Positions 8,940-19,247 of a stretch of DNA of 64,000 nt are shown piece after piece. The stretch lies in assembly GCA_030681195.1 (NCBI GenBank), contig JAUXXJ010000012.1, positions 62,001-126,000 of the forward strand, in the 5' to 3' direction. Numbering within the stretch: position 1 is the stretch's first letter; each line of letters starts with the position of its first letter. This stretch comes from Rhodocyclaceae bacterium (GTDB lineage Bacteria; Pseudomonadota; Gammaproteobacteria; Burkholderiales; Rhodocyclaceae). The notes beneath the pieces were generated by a model, which saw nothing but the letters and a program-made list of their open reading frames with translations, was not told the DNA's origin and searched no databases. The translations under genes and the position numbers were made by a program.

Positions 8940-10651
8940 GGCGCCAGGCGCTTGATTGTCTCGGCCAGCACTTCGTTGGCCGGATGCTCGCGGCGCGCCT
9001 TGTCCCAGGTGGTGCGGGCCTCCGACTGACGGCCGAGTGACCAGAGCACTTCGCCAAGGTGCGCGGCGATTTCCGGATCGGGCCGAATGCCGAAGGCGCG
9101 ATTAAGCGATTCGAGCGCGGCGTCCGTATCGCCCATGCGGAACTGCACCCAGCCCTTGCTGTCGAGGATGAAGGGATCGTTGGGTGCCAGTTCCAGGGCG
9201 CGGTCAATCAGGGTGCGGGCTTCAGGGAGGCGCACGTTGCGCTCGGCCAGTGAATAGCCGAGTGCGTTGAAAGCGTGGGCATGGTCGGGTTTGAGTTCGA
9301 TCAGGCGGCGCAGACGCGTTTCCATTTCGTCGTGGCGACCGAGTTTTTCGGCCATCAGGGCGGCCTCGTACATTAGCTCGTGCTGATCCGGCTGCTGCGT
9401 CAGGCCGGTCACCAGCACGCCATACGCGGCGGCGACATCGCCCATGTCGCGCAGAATCTGCGCTTCGCCGATCAGGAGTTGCACGCGTTCACGCGGCGTG
9501 GCGGCTTCCGAGTTGGTCAGGTGTTGGCGCGCGCCCTCGATATTGCCTTGCTTGGCGAGGATGTTGGCACCATGCAGGCGGGCCGCGAGGTAATGTTCGC
9601 CGCGCCCGACGGTGCCGAACCAGCGCACGGCATCATCCCAGCGCTTGCCTTCCTCGGCGATCTGGCCGAGGTAGAAACGTGCCTTGTCGGCTTCGGCGTG
9701 GCCCATCTCGATCAAGCGCTGCAACTGTTTCTCGGCGGCGGCGGTGTCGTTGAGTTGCAGTGACAGGACGGCGACGGCAAAGATCACATCGCCATTCGGC
9801 GTGGCGGCATCCTGCGCGAGCAGACGATCAAATACGCGGCGGGCTTCGGCATAACGCTTTTCGGCCACCAGCGCGCGTGCATAGGTCAGCTGTGCTTCGC
9901 GGGCCTGGGGCTGGCGGTCGATGAAGGTGGATAATTGTGTCAGTCCCTCGACACGGTCTTCGGCGAGCTGAAACTGAAACAGCGCGGCGGCTTCCCAGTC
10001 GGGCTTGAGCGACAGCACGCGATGGATCAACTGGCGGGCAGCGGCAATGTCCTGCGCCTCGAAAGCCGCAATGGCTCGGGCGTAGTGCGCCTCGGGGAGG
10101 TCATGGTAGGGCGTGGTGACCGTTTCGATGATGGCACGCGATATCTTGCGGTCATTGATGCGGGCGAACAGCCGATTCAGATGCGAGAGGTTCTGGGCGA
10201 TATGCTGGGGCTCGGCCGCCAGTAGCGCAGCGACCTCGCGAGCCAGATCCGCCTGGCGTCCGAGGGCAGCGAGCAGGCGAATCAGGGTCTGGCGTGCCGG
10301 GGCGGATTCTGGTTCGAGGGATTGCCAGAGCTGGGCGGATTCGAGCGCAACTTCCAGTTGTCGTCCATGCAGCGCCATCTCGGTGGCGCGGCGTGCCACG
10401 CGCGGATCGCGGGTTTCGCGCGCCAGTTCGCGGTACAGCATAGCGGACTGCCCCATCTGGCCGCGCTGCCCGGCGATTTCGGCAAGCAGAAACTGGTAGA
10501 GCAGCTTGGGCGTGAGATCGAGCTTGGGTAGGGAGTCCGTGGCTTCTGAGGATTCGTCGGCATCGGGTGCAACAACAGGCTCGGCGGCATGCAGCCCGCT
10601 CCCTGCCATGAAAAGGGGAATTGCGAAAAGGAAGGGCAGGATTGGTTTCAT
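8936..10651 (-). CDS. Tetratricopeptide repeat protein, exported
   Basis: A 571-residue protein with a cleavable signal (MKPILPFLFAIPLFMAGSGLHA) and TPR units over most of its length, clearest at the C-terminus (ALGYSLAERNVRLPEARTLI, then DSKGWVQFRMGDTDAALESL). Such proteins directly upstream of lolB-ispE are common in betaproteobacteria; a scaffold role in the periplasm is inferred, but no specific function is known. Overlaps lolB by four bases. Confidence 0.88.
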   Translation of the reverse strand: MKPILPFLFAIPLFMAGSGLHAAEPVVAPDADESSEATDSLPKLDLTPKLLYQFLLAEIAGQRGQMGQSAMLYRELARETRDPRVARRATEMALHGRQLEVALESAQLWQSLEPESAPARQTLIRLLAALGRQADLAREVAALLAAEPQHIAQNLSHLNRLFARINDRKISRAIIETVTTPYHDLPEAHYARAIAAFEAQDIAAARQLIHRVLSLKPDWEAAALFQFQLAEDRVEGLTQLSTFIDRQPQAREAQLTYARALVAEKRYAEARRVFDRLLAQDAATPNGDVIFAVAVLSLQLNDTAAAEKQLQRLIEMGHAEADKARFYLGQIAEEGKRWDDAVRWFGTVGRGEHYLAARLHGANILAKQGNIEGARQHLTNSEAATPRERVQLLIGEAQILRDMGDVAAAYGVLVTGLTQQPDQHELMYEAALMAEKLGRHDEMETRLRRLIELKPDHAHAFNALGYSLAERNVRLPEARTLIDRALELAPNDPFILDSKGWVQFRMGDTDAALESLNRAFGIRPDPEIAAHLGEVLWSLGRQSEARTTWDKARREHPANEVLAETIKRLAP

Positions 10652-10722
10652 CGCAGGGGGCAGGACAAGTCAGGATGCCAGTGCATACAATGGCGGCATG
10701 TTAACAGTTTTGCAAGCACGCC

Positions 10723-11532
10723 ATGCCCGAACTCCCTGAGGTCGAAGTCACGCGGCGCGGCATCGCCAACCGGGTCGCCGGCCAGCGGCTCGCGCATGCC
10801 GTCCTGCGAGCGCCGACTTTACGCTACCCGGTGCCTGCGGGGCTGGCCAAGAAGCTGGCGGGCCGGCCGCTGGTCGAGGTCAAGCGGCGGGGCAAATACC
10901 TGCTGCTCGATTTCGATGGCGGCCATTTGCTGATTCATCTGGGCATGTCGGGCAGCCTGCGCTTCGTCGCCCCGGATGAAAAACCGGCCAAACACGACCA
11001 TGCCGATTTCGTCTTTGGTGACAACGTGTTGCGCTTTACCGACCCGCGCCGCTTTGGCGCGCTCCTGTGGCTGACGGGCGACCCGCTGCAGCATCCGCTG
11101 ATCGCCAAGCTCGGCATCGAACCCCTGACGCTGGAATTCACCGCCGACTGGTTGCAGCAGGCCCTGCACGGCAAGGCGCTGGGCATCAAGCCAGCGATCA
11201 TGGATGGTGCGCGGGTGGTCGGGGTCGGCAACATTTATGCGGCGGAGAGCCTGTTTGATGCCGGCATCGATCCGCGTCGGCCGGCGGGCAGGGTCAGCCG
11301 CGCGCGACTGGAACGGCTGGTGCCGATCATCCAGCAGACCCTTGAAGCGGCGATCCGCGCCGGCGGCAGCACCCTGCGCGACTTTTGCGGCCCGGAGGGC
11401 ATGGGCGACTTTCAGGTGCAGCACAAGGTCTATGGCCGTGTGGGCGAGCCTTGTGTGCAGTGCGGATCGCCGATCAAGGTGATCCGGCAGGGGCAGCGCT
11501 CGACCTTCTTTTGTCCGCGCTGCCAGCGGTAG
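10723..11532 (+). CDS. mutM: Formamidopyrimidine-DNA glycosylase
   Basis: Bifunctional glycosylase/AP lyase removing 8-oxoguanine. N-terminal PELPEVEVTRRG supplies the catalytic Pro and Glu after Met removal. The H2TH region contains VGNIYAAESLF, and the C-terminus has a four-Cys zinc finger (CVQCGSPIK ... FFCPRCQR). The residues AVLRAPTLRY near position 27 are encoded by a dispersed-repeat copy. Transcribed divergently from the TPR gene. Confidence 0.98.
   Translation: MPELPEVEVTRRGIANRVAGQRLAHAVLRAPTLRYPVPAGLAKKLAGRPLVEVKRRGKYLLLDFDGGHLLIHLGMSGSLRFVAPDEKPAKHDHADFVFGDNVLRFTDPRRFGALLWLTGDPLQHPLIAKLGIEPLTLEFTADWLQQALHGKALGIKPAIMDGARVVGVGNIYAAESLFDAGIDPRRPAGRVSRARLERLVPIIQQTLEAAIRAGGSTLRDFCGPEGMGDFQVQHKVYGRVGEPCVQCGSPIKVIRQGQRSTFFCPRCQR
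10797..10821 (-). repeat. Dispersed 25-bp repeat, in mutM
   Basis: Two substitutions (T first, C for G at position 14). Read on the plus strand as AVLRAPTL. Confidence 0.84.
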
Positions 11533-11538
11533 GGGTTA

Positions 11539-12834
<1,296 letters not shown>

Positions 12835-12850
12835 GGCGTGACGACTGCGA

Positions 12851-14260
12851 TTATTCGCGCATGGCCGTTACAAAGCGGCGCATGATCGGGCGCATCAGGT
12901 AGCTCATCATGGAGCGCTCGCCGGTCTTGACCATCACGGTTGCCTGCATGCCTGGCTGCAAGCGGAGCTTGCCCAGCTTGCTCGTTTCCGCTCCGGGCAC
13001 GGTTACGCGAATGGTGTAATAGGGCTGGCCGCTACGTTGGTCGGTCAGCACATCGGCGGAGACCACGGCCACATTGCCCGTAATGACCGGCAGCAGGACT
13101 TGGTTAGCGTAGGCGTCAAAATGCACATCCGCCGGCAAGCCGGCATGCAGCTTGTCGATGTATTGCGGTGCGATGCGCGCCTCAACGATCAGTTCGTCGT
13201 CGCGCGGCACGATATCCATGATGCGATCGCCCGGCTTGACCACGCCGCCGATGGTATGGAAGGCAAGATCGACCACCGTGCCTGCCACCGGCGCACGCAG
13301 AACCAGGCGGTTGTGTGCATCCCGCTGTCCGGCAAGTCGTTCGCCCAGTGTCGCTGCTTCCCGTTGCGCATCGCTGAGCAGGGTTTCCACCTCGCGCCGG
13401 TATTCCATTTCGCGCTGAGCGCTGCGCATGCGGAATTCGGACAGGCGGGTGTTGATGCCGGCGATATTGGAGAGGTCTTCACTTTGCTTGCTTTGCACCT
13501 CGGCGAGTTGACGTTCAACCTCCAGCAGATGGTTACGCGACAGGAAACCTTGCCCCTTGAGCTTCTGGTAAGACTCGAGCTGCTCCCTGAATAAGGCCAC
13601 CTGTTGCTCGCGGCCGCGTTTGAGCTGGGTCAGGCTTTCAAGCTGCAGTTCGAGACCCTTGGCCGACTCGCGGATGATCCGCAATTCACCGTCGAGCGCG
13701 CTGCGCCGCGAACGCAGCAGATTTTCCTGCGCAACGATGGCGCCGCGCGCTTCCGGGTCTTTGGCTGCGGCACTTTTCAACTCTGTCGGGAAGACGATGG
13801 TGGTGGCATTCTCGCGCTCGGCACGCAACCGCGCCAGGACGGCCGTGGCCGTGTACCACTGACTGAGGAGTGCATTCAGTGCCGATTTCGTTTGCGTTTC
13901 GTTCAATACCAGCAACTCGTCGCCTGCCTTGACCTCCTGCCCCTCCTTGACCTTGATGATTTCGACAATGCCGCCAGTGGGGTGGTCGATGCGCTTGCGG
14001 CTGCCCTCTACCGAAACAACCCCCTGCGCGGGAATGCCCTCATCGAGCGGCGCAAGCAGCGCCCACAACAGGAAGCCGCCGAAGCCGGCGAAGAGTATCC
14101 ACAAGCCGAGGCGCACGGCACCGGCGAAGTCGGTATTCGGCGTGGTCGGCAGCGGTGTTTGCTGGGGTTGCAACCAAGTGGCAATTTTGCCGCTGGCCAG
14201 CGTGGCGGGCAGCGTCTGCGGTGCGTCGGGCTGCTGTTCTGTGGGGATCGGCAGGTTCAT
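12851..14260 (-). CDS. Type I secretion periplasmic adaptor (HlyD/PrtE family)
   Basis: A 469-residue membrane fusion protein. One membrane helix (ILFAGFGGFLLWALLAPLDEG) near residue 60 is followed by a biotinyl-lipoyl half-motif (GIVEIIKVKEGQEVKAGDEL), a long coiled-coil hairpin (about 150-300), a second lipoyl half (NRLVLRAPVAGTVVDLA) and a beta-barrel domain. It starts inside the stop of the ABC exporter gene, so both are co-translated. The outer-membrane TolC partner is not in this window. Confidence 0.95.
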   Translation of the reverse strand: MNLPIPTEQQPDAPQTLPATLASGKIATWLQPQQTPLPTTPNTDFAGAVRLGLWILFAGFGGFLLWALLAPLDEGIPAQGVVSVEGSRKRIDHPTGGIVEIIKVKEGQEVKAGDELLVLNETQTKSALNALLSQWYTATAVLARLRAERENATTIVFPTELKSAAAKDPEARGAIVAQENLLRSRRSALDGELRIIRESAKGLELQLESLTQLKRGREQQVALFREQLESYQKLKGQGFLSRNHLLEVERQLAEVQSKQSEDLSNIAGINTRLSEFRMRSAQREMEYRREVETLLSDAQREAATLGERLAGQRDAHNRLVLRAPVAGTVVDLAFHTIGGVVKPGDRIMDIVPRDDELIVEARIAPQYIDKLHAGLPADVHFDAYANQVLLPVITGNVAVVSADVLTDQRSGQPYYTIRVTVPGAETSKLGKLRLQPGMQATVMVKTGERSMMSYLMRPIMRRFVTAMRE

Positions 14261-16038
14261 GCGCCTTCCCCTTTCTCTTCATTATCCTTGTCGGCCGGCT
14301 TGGCCTCGCCCTCGATACTTGGGCTGCGCCGGCTGCGTGGCTTTTTCTTCGCCGGCAGGCTGCGCGGTACACCCTGCACGGCAGCTTTCATGATCTCCTC
14401 ACGTGGGCCGAACGCCTTGATCTTGCCATTGGCAAGTATCAGCACGGCATCGACGGTTTCCAGCACATTGATGCGGTGGGTCATGACGAACACCGTGCGC
14501 TGTTCTTCCTTCATCATGCGCAGCGCCGCCTGCAGCGCCAGATCGCCGGCCTCGTCGAGGTTGGCATTGGGTTCGTCCAGCACGATCAGCGCCGGATCGC
14601 CGTAAAGCGCCCGCGCCAGGCCGATGCGCTGGCGCTGGCCGCCGGAAAGCACCGTCCCGCCAGCGCCGATTTGCGTCTCGTAACCGTCCGGCAGGCGCAG
14701 GATCATCTCATGCACGCCGGCACGCTGCGCCGCCAGCACCACCTGCGTCGAATCAATCTGGCCGAAGCGCGCAATATTCTCGGCGATGTTGCCGTCGAAA
14801 AGCTCCACATCCTGCGGCAGGTAGCCCAGCCAGGGGCCGAGCTGGGCACGGTCCCAGGTCACCACGTCGGCGCCGTCCAGCCGCACGGCGCCCGACAGGG
14901 GCTTCCAGATGCCCACCAGGGCACGCGCCAGCGACGATTTGCCTGACGCGCTGGCGCCCACTACGCCGACCAGCGCACCCGCCGGCACGCTGAAGCTGAT
15001 GCCCTTGAGAATCGGCTCGCGGCTGCCCGGCGCCGCAAGCAGCAGGTTTTCCACGGCGACTTTGCCTCGCGGCCGTGGCAGGGCCACGGTGCTCTGCTGC
15101 ACCGGATGGGCCGCCAGCAGGGCGTTGGTACGCGCATAGGCCTGGCGCGCCAGCACAAAGTTACGCCAGGTGGCGATGGCCAGATCGACCGGGGCCAAGG
15201 CACGGCCAAGCAGGATGGAGCCGGCGATCATGCCGCCCGGTGTCAGCTGGTTCTGCAACACAAGATAGGCGCCGACGCCGAGAATTCCCGATTGCAAAAC
15301 AAGGCGGAAGAAGCGTGTCGTCCCGCCGATCAGCGCCGTGCGTTCAGCCGCTTCGCCCTGGATGGCAAGAAATTCGTTTTGGCGCGCATACCAGCGCTGG
15401 CGCAGGCCACCGAGCATGCCCATCGCATCGACCACTTCGGCGTTGCGCAGGCTGGTCGAGGCGTAATGCTGCGCGCCGGCGGATAGCGTGTTGGCGCGGC
15501 CAAGCAGGTCGCCGGTGGCGCGTTCGTTGAACCAGGCCATCACGAACAGCAGCGCGGCGGCGAGCAGGGCGAACAGCCCCAGCCAGGGGCTGAGCAACAG
15601 AATCACGAACAGGTAGATCGGCGTCCATGGCGCGTCGAAGAAGGCCAGCAGCCCCTTGCCGGTCAGAAACTGGCGCAGGCTGGCAAGATCGGCCAGCGTC
15701 TGATTGGCATTGCCCTCCTTGCCGCTCATGCTGTGGGCAAAGGCGGCATCAAACACGCGGCCGTCCAGTTGCATGTCGAGTGCCGCGCCGGTGCGTACCA
15801 GCACACGTGAGCGCACGAATTCGAGGGCCGCTTCGAGCGCCAGCAGACCGACCATCAGCAGGGTAAGGAAGATCAACGTACCTTCGTTGCGGCTGGTGAG
15901 CACGCGGTCGTACATCTGCAGCATGTAGATCGCCGGCACCAGCAGCAGCAGGTTGATGGCAAAACTGAAGGCCCCGAGCGCGTAGAACACGCGGCGCAGG
16001 GTAACGAGAATGTCGGTAAGTTCGCCTTTGGGCAGCAT
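14257..16038 (-). CDS. Type I secretion ABC exporter (PrtD family permease/ATPase)
   Basis: Exports an unfolded protein in one step with the adjacent adaptor. The N-terminal membrane domain (about 1-310) lacks a C39 peptidase domain, fitting substrates with C-terminal uncleaved signals. The ATPase domain has Walker A GASASGKSSLARALV, Q-loop YLPQDVELFDG, signature LSGGQRQRIGLARALYG, Walker B LIVLDEPNANLD and the H-loop THR. A Lys/Arg-rich tail follows. Its codons at 14650-14674 resemble the dispersed repeat, but this stretch is family-conserved sequence. Confidence 0.96.
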   Translation of the reverse strand: MLPKGELTDILVTLRRVFYALGAFSFAINLLLLVPAIYMLQMYDRVLTSRNEGTLIFLTLLMVGLLALEAALEFVRSRVLVRTGAALDMQLDGRVFDAAFAHSMSGKEGNANQTLADLASLRQFLTGKGLLAFFDAPWTPIYLFVILLLSPWLGLFALLAAALLFVMAWFNERATGDLLGRANTLSAGAQHYASTSLRNAEVVDAMGMLGGLRQRWYARQNEFLAIQGEAAERTALIGGTTRFFRLVLQSGILGVGAYLVLQNQLTPGGMIAGSILLGRALAPVDLAIATWRNFVLARQAYARTNALLAAHPVQQSTVALPRPRGKVAVENLLLAAPGSREPILKGISFSVPAGALVGVVGASASGKSSLARALVGIWKPLSGAVRLDGADVVTWDRAQLGPWLGYLPQDVELFDGNIAENIARFGQIDSTQVVLAAQRAGVHEMILRLPDGYETQIGAGGTVLSGGQRQRIGLARALYGDPALIVLDEPNANLDEAGDLALQAALRMMKEEQRTVFVMTHRINVLETVDAVLILANGKIKAFGPREEIMKAAVQGVPRSLPAKKKPRSRRSPSIEGEAKPADKDNEEKGEGA

Positions 16039-16040
16039 GG

Positions 16041-16065
16041 GAAAGTCGGCGCCGGCGGGACGGCG
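16041..16065 (+). repeat. Dispersed 25-bp repeat, intergenic copy
   Basis: Matches the consensus with three substitutions (first base G, C for T at position 13, last base G). It lies immediately upstream of the exporter start codon, between the substrate terminator and the exporter gene. Confidence 0.85.
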
Positions 16066-16115
16066 TCCAAAGTGTCAGCAGGCGCTAATGTAAAAGACTT
16101 GGCCGGGGAGTGGAC

Positions 16116-16146
16116 GAAAAAAAACCGGCGGACGAGCCGCCGGTTT
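16116..16146 (-). terminator. Rho-independent terminator after the secreted-protein gene
   Basis: On the minus strand a perfect 9-bp stem (AACCGGCGG/CCGCCGGTT) with a 5-base loop is followed by a run of T. It lies directly downstream of the putative substrate gene and upstream of the exporter, so exporter expression needs read-through or its own promoter. Confidence 0.9.
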
Positions 16147-16162
16147 GATTGCAACGCGGGAC

Positions 16163-16984
16163 TTAGGCAACGCCGAAGACTGCGTCGTATGAGATTGTGG
16201 CATCGACTTCTTTGTTCTGCGCCAGCGTTCCGTCTGTCGTGGGGATCTGATCGTTGTCCGCATCGGGATTGCCGTCCATGGCGTAGTAGTTGTCATAGCC
16301 GCCATGATCAACATTGCCGCCCTTGATTGCCACCCCGGACAATTGGTCGGCACTGGTGACATACGGATCATTGGCGATCACATAGTCCAGAATCTTGCCA
16401 ATAGAGTTGTCTAGGTTGTCATCAAAAGAGGATGGAGTGTCGATTTTGACCGTATAAACACCATCCTCGTCATATTTCTCGTTGCCCGTTTCGACATCGA
16501 AGTACAGCGTGATGTGCGAGATGTCCTTGTCCATTGTCGGGAAATTGTCGACCGGGGTCGGCTCGGGAATATCGAACTGACCAACCAGCTTGACGCTGTC
16601 GCCACGGCTGTCGGCGGTGGCACCGACGCTGGTGGCGCGGATGCCGAAGTCGAGGGTATTCAGATCAGTCAGCGAACCAGTGAAATTGAAGGTGATTTCG
16701 CCGATGTCGTCCTTGCCTGCGCCGGCGGTGCCAATCTCGTAGGCGCTATCGAACGTCGTACCCGTGCCGTTCATGTTGACGTCTTTGGCCAGGTTGGTGT
16801 CAAGCGCACCCAGCGAGGAACCCGTGGCCGCTGCGCCATCAAGGAAGAAGCCGCGCAGGTCGGCGAAGCCCTCAACGACCTTGACGGTCAGGGAAAAACC
16901 ACTGCTTGTTTCGGTGGCGTAGATTTCGACAGTCATGCCGTTGCCATCGGTAACGGTGCCTACCAGTACGTTTGTGAGTGCCAT
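16163..16984 (-). CDS. Acidic Asp/Gly-rich protein, likely type I secretion substrate
   Basis: A 273-residue protein starting MALTNVLVGTV after a clear GAGGAG site; an ATG six codons upstream is less likely. No Sec signal, no cysteine, strongly acidic, rich in Asp, Gly, Thr and Asn, with aspartate-dense stretches (DVETGNEKYDEDG, NPDADNDQIPTTDG) that could bind calcium. The C-terminus ends in a hydrophobic VFGVA after a Thr/Ser/Asp stretch, as expected for a C-terminal type I signal. No named family recognised. Location beside an orphan exporter/adaptor is the main argument for secretion. Confidence 0.75.
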   Translation of the reverse strand: MALTNVLVGTVTDGNGMTVEIYATETSSGFSLTVKVVEGFADLRGFFLDGAAATGSSLGALDTNLAKDVNMNGTGTTFDSAYEIGTAGAGKDDIGEITFNFTGSLTDLNTLDFGIRATSVGATADSRGDSVKLVGQFDIPEPTPVDNFPTMDKDISHITLYFDVETGNEKYDEDGVYTVKIDTPSSFDDNLDNSIGKILDYVIANDPYVTSADQLSGVAIKGGNVDHGGYDNYYAMDGNPDADNDQIPTTDGTLAQNKEVDATISYDAVFGVA

Positions 16985-17115
16985 TTCAGTCTCCTCGATC
17001 AAAGGGTTAATTGCGAATTCGGTGCAGTGTTACAGCCTGCCCCGAATGCTAGATAACCCCCGAGACGATAACAATATGACGAAGGTAATGTTCGCCCCCT
17101 CAAGCGTAAAGTTCT

Positions 17116-17907
17116 TTACGTTTTGTTCTTTAATTTGGCGGTCTTTTTTGCCTTGGGCGGCGGCGTTGGATTGCCTTCCTTCACTTTGCTCATGATCTGG
17201 CTGACCGCCACGCGGGTGGCGCCGACCATGCGGGCGATTTCGGCATTGCTGATCCAGCGCTCGGTATCGACGCCAAGATCCCGGCATTGCCTGAGCAGCG
17301 CATGAATGCGACCCTCAATGCCGCCGCGCATCAACTCGACTTGCCGGTCGGCTTCGATGATGCGGCGGGCCATTTTGCGCATGATGGCCAGGGTGAAAGG
17401 TGGGTGGCGGGTCAGGCAACCCATGAAATACCGGCTGGGAATCCTGACCAGTTGGCAGGGTGTCAGGGTGACCACGGACGCGGTGCGCCGATTGTCAAGA
17501 AAGACGGCCAGTTCGCCCATCATGTCGCCCGGTCCCAGCAGGGCCAGCATGACCGGCGGACGGTTGCGCTGTCGGCGCTCGTTGCTTTCGCCTGTTACCG
17601 GTTCGTCGCTGCCACGCATGATCTTGATATGGCCGGACAGGATGAACAAAACTGATGTCGACACTTCGTTCTGGCGCACGACCGTGCTGCCCGGTTTGAG
17701 GGTAAGCCACTCGGAGACGCTTGTCAGTTCGATAAGTTCGTCGTTGGGCAGCTCGGATAGCAGCGGGGTTGCCCTCAAGGTGGTCAGGGTTGGACGGGGG
17801 GCGACTGACGCGCTGGTATCCGCCCCGTTATCGTTGACGGGAATCTGTTTTTGCTTGTTTTCGGACACCATGAACCCTCTCCCCAAGGGTGGCGGTTGTT
17901 TATCCAA
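17116..17907 (-). CDS. Crp/Fnr family transcriptional regulator
   Basis: 263 residues: an N-terminal polar region, a cyclic-nucleotide-binding fold (LTLKPGSTVVRQNEVSTSVLFIL, then PGDMMGELAVFLDNRRTASV), and a C-terminal winged helix with WISNAEIARMVGATRVAVSQIM as the recognition helices. No FNR-type cysteine set is seen, so the effector is unknown. A Lys/Pro-rich tail ends the protein. It precedes the secreted-protein gene on the same strand and may control it (inference). Confidence 0.93.
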   Translation of the reverse strand: MDKQPPPLGRGFMVSENKQKQIPVNDNGADTSASVAPRPTLTTLRATPLLSELPNDELIELTSVSEWLTLKPGSTVVRQNEVSTSVLFILSGHIKIMRGSDEPVTGESNERRQRNRPPVMLALLGPGDMMGELAVFLDNRRTASVVTLTPCQLVRIPSRYFMGCLTRHPPFTLAIMRKMARRIIEADRQVELMRGGIEGRIHALLRQCRDLGVDTERWISNAEIARMVGATRVAVSQIMSKVKEGNPTPPPKAKKTAKLKNKT

Positions 17908-17925
17908 ATTGGATTATCGCAGAAA

Positions 17926-17950
17926 TGCCGTCCCGCCAGCGCCGACTTTT
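17926..17950 (-). repeat. Dispersed 25-bp repeat, intergenic consensus copy
   Basis: Perfect consensus copy in reverse orientation. It touches the stop codon of the M16-like gene, in the short space between that gene and the Crp/Fnr gene. Confidence 0.93.
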
Positions 17951-19236
17951 CAATCCGCCGCCACGATGACGGTGACCAGATGTTCCGGCTTGATGTGACG
18001 CTGGAAGGCGGCTTTCACATCGTCACGCGTGATGGCCGCCACGAGACGTGGAAACTGGTCGAGATAGTCAAGCGGCAGGCCGTAGAAGCCGATCAGGGAG
18101 AGGTAGCCAAGCAGCTTGGCATTGCTGTCGATACGCAGCGCCTGACCGTCGATGAGATTTTTCTTCGCGGCGGCGAGTTCCTGTTCGGTGGGGCCTTTGG
18201 CGAGAAACTCAGTCAGCACGTCTTCGACAACCTTGAGGGCATCCCCTGCTTGTTCGCGCTTGGTCTGCAGACCGATCTCGAAGGGGCCGGGCAGCACACG
18301 CGGCGAGAAGGTGGAATAGACGCTGTAGGCGTAACCGCGCTTTTCGCGCACTTCCTTCATCAGGCGCGAGACGAAACCACCGCCGCCGAGCGTGTAGTTG
18401 CCGACCAGCAGCGCGAAGTAATCCGGCCCTGCGTCGCGCTTGACGGCGGGCAGACCGATGCGGATGTGCGATTGCGTGGCCGGATGCGCCACCTTCAGCG
18501 TGTCGCGCCCCGGCTGGACGACGGGCGGGAGTGGTGCAATTTCGCGACCGGCGGGCAGGAACTCGGTGAGCTGGATGGCGATGGCTTCGGCTTCTGCGCG
18601 CGACACATCGCCGAGGATGGAAATCACGGCATTGCCGGCGACGTAATGGGTCTTGTGAAACTGCACCAGGTCGTCGCGGGTGATCTTGGCGACGCTTTCC
18701 GGCGTGGCACTACGGCCGTAGGGGTGGCCGGTGTAGGCCGCAGCGGCGAAGCGCTTGACGACAATGCTGTCGGGGCGGGTTTCGGCATCCTTCAGCGCTT
18801 CGATGGTGCGGATCTTTTCGCGGGCCAGCGGGCCTTCAGGGAAAGTCGGCGCTGACAGGACGGCACGCATCAGCGCCAGTGCGCCGGTTTTTTCTTCGGG
18901 GGAGGACAGGGTGCGCAAGCTGACGCTGGCCTTGTCCAGATCCGAACCGGAAGAAAGGCGGGCACCCAGATCGACGAGACGCGCGGAGATCTGCTCCTCG
19001 TCCAGATCGGCAAGGCCGGCTTCCAGCAGGCTGGCGGTGAGGCTGGCAACGCCCGCCTTGTCAGCGGGGCTGCGGGCGCCACCAGCCACGAAGTCGATGT
19101 TGACATCAAGGATCGGCAGACTGCGGCTTGCGACGAAATAGACCTTCGCACCGGTCGGCGCGACCCAATGCTGAATCTGCGGGCCGGCGAGGACTTGGCC
19201 GGACAAGACGAACAACAAGGCAATCAGGAAACGCAT
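17950..19236 (-). CDS. M16 peptidase family protein, non-catalytic subunit
   Basis: 428 residues with a signal peptide (MRFLIALLFVLSGQVLA). The fold is M16, but the region that should carry HXXEH reads ASLTASLLEAG, so zinc ligands are missing. It has the R/Y-type C-terminal subdomain (KRGYAYSVYSTFSPR). It follows the catalytic partner by 11 bases, as in heterodimeric periplasmic M16B proteases. A dispersed-repeat copy encodes AVLSAPTFPEG. Confidence 0.93.
   Translation of the reverse strand: MRFLIALLFVLSGQVLAGPQIQHWVAPTGAKVYFVASRSLPILDVNIDFVAGGARSPADKAGVASLTASLLEAGLADLDEEQISARLVDLGARLSSGSDLDKASVSLRTLSSPEEKTGALALMRAVLSAPTFPEGPLAREKIRTIEALKDAETRPDSIVVKRFAAAAYTGHPYGRSATPESVAKITRDDLVQFHKTHYVAGNAVISILGDVSRAEAEAIAIQLTEFLPAGREIAPLPPVVQPGRDTLKVAHPATQSHIRIGLPAVKRDAGPDYFALLVGNYTLGGGGFVSRLMKEVREKRGYAYSVYSTFSPRVLPGPFEIGLQTKREQAGDALKVVEDVLTEFLAKGPTEQELAAAKKNLIDGQALRIDSNAKLLGYLSLIGFYGLPLDYLDQFPRLVAAITRDDVKAAFQRHIKPEHLVTVIVAAD
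18841..18865 (+). repeat. Dispersed 25-bp repeat, inside the M16-like gene
   Basis: Two substitutions from consensus (first base G; A for G at position 15). Read on the opposite strand it encodes AVLSAPTF. Confidence 0.87.
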
Positions 19237-19247
19237 GGTGGCAATCC

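Noticed and set aside
14650..14674. Further copy of the 25-bp repeat inside the exporter gene
   Set aside because: The matching residues (QIGAGGTVLSGG) belong to the conserved ABC signature region and the A-rich end is disrupted; resemblance is probably accidental.
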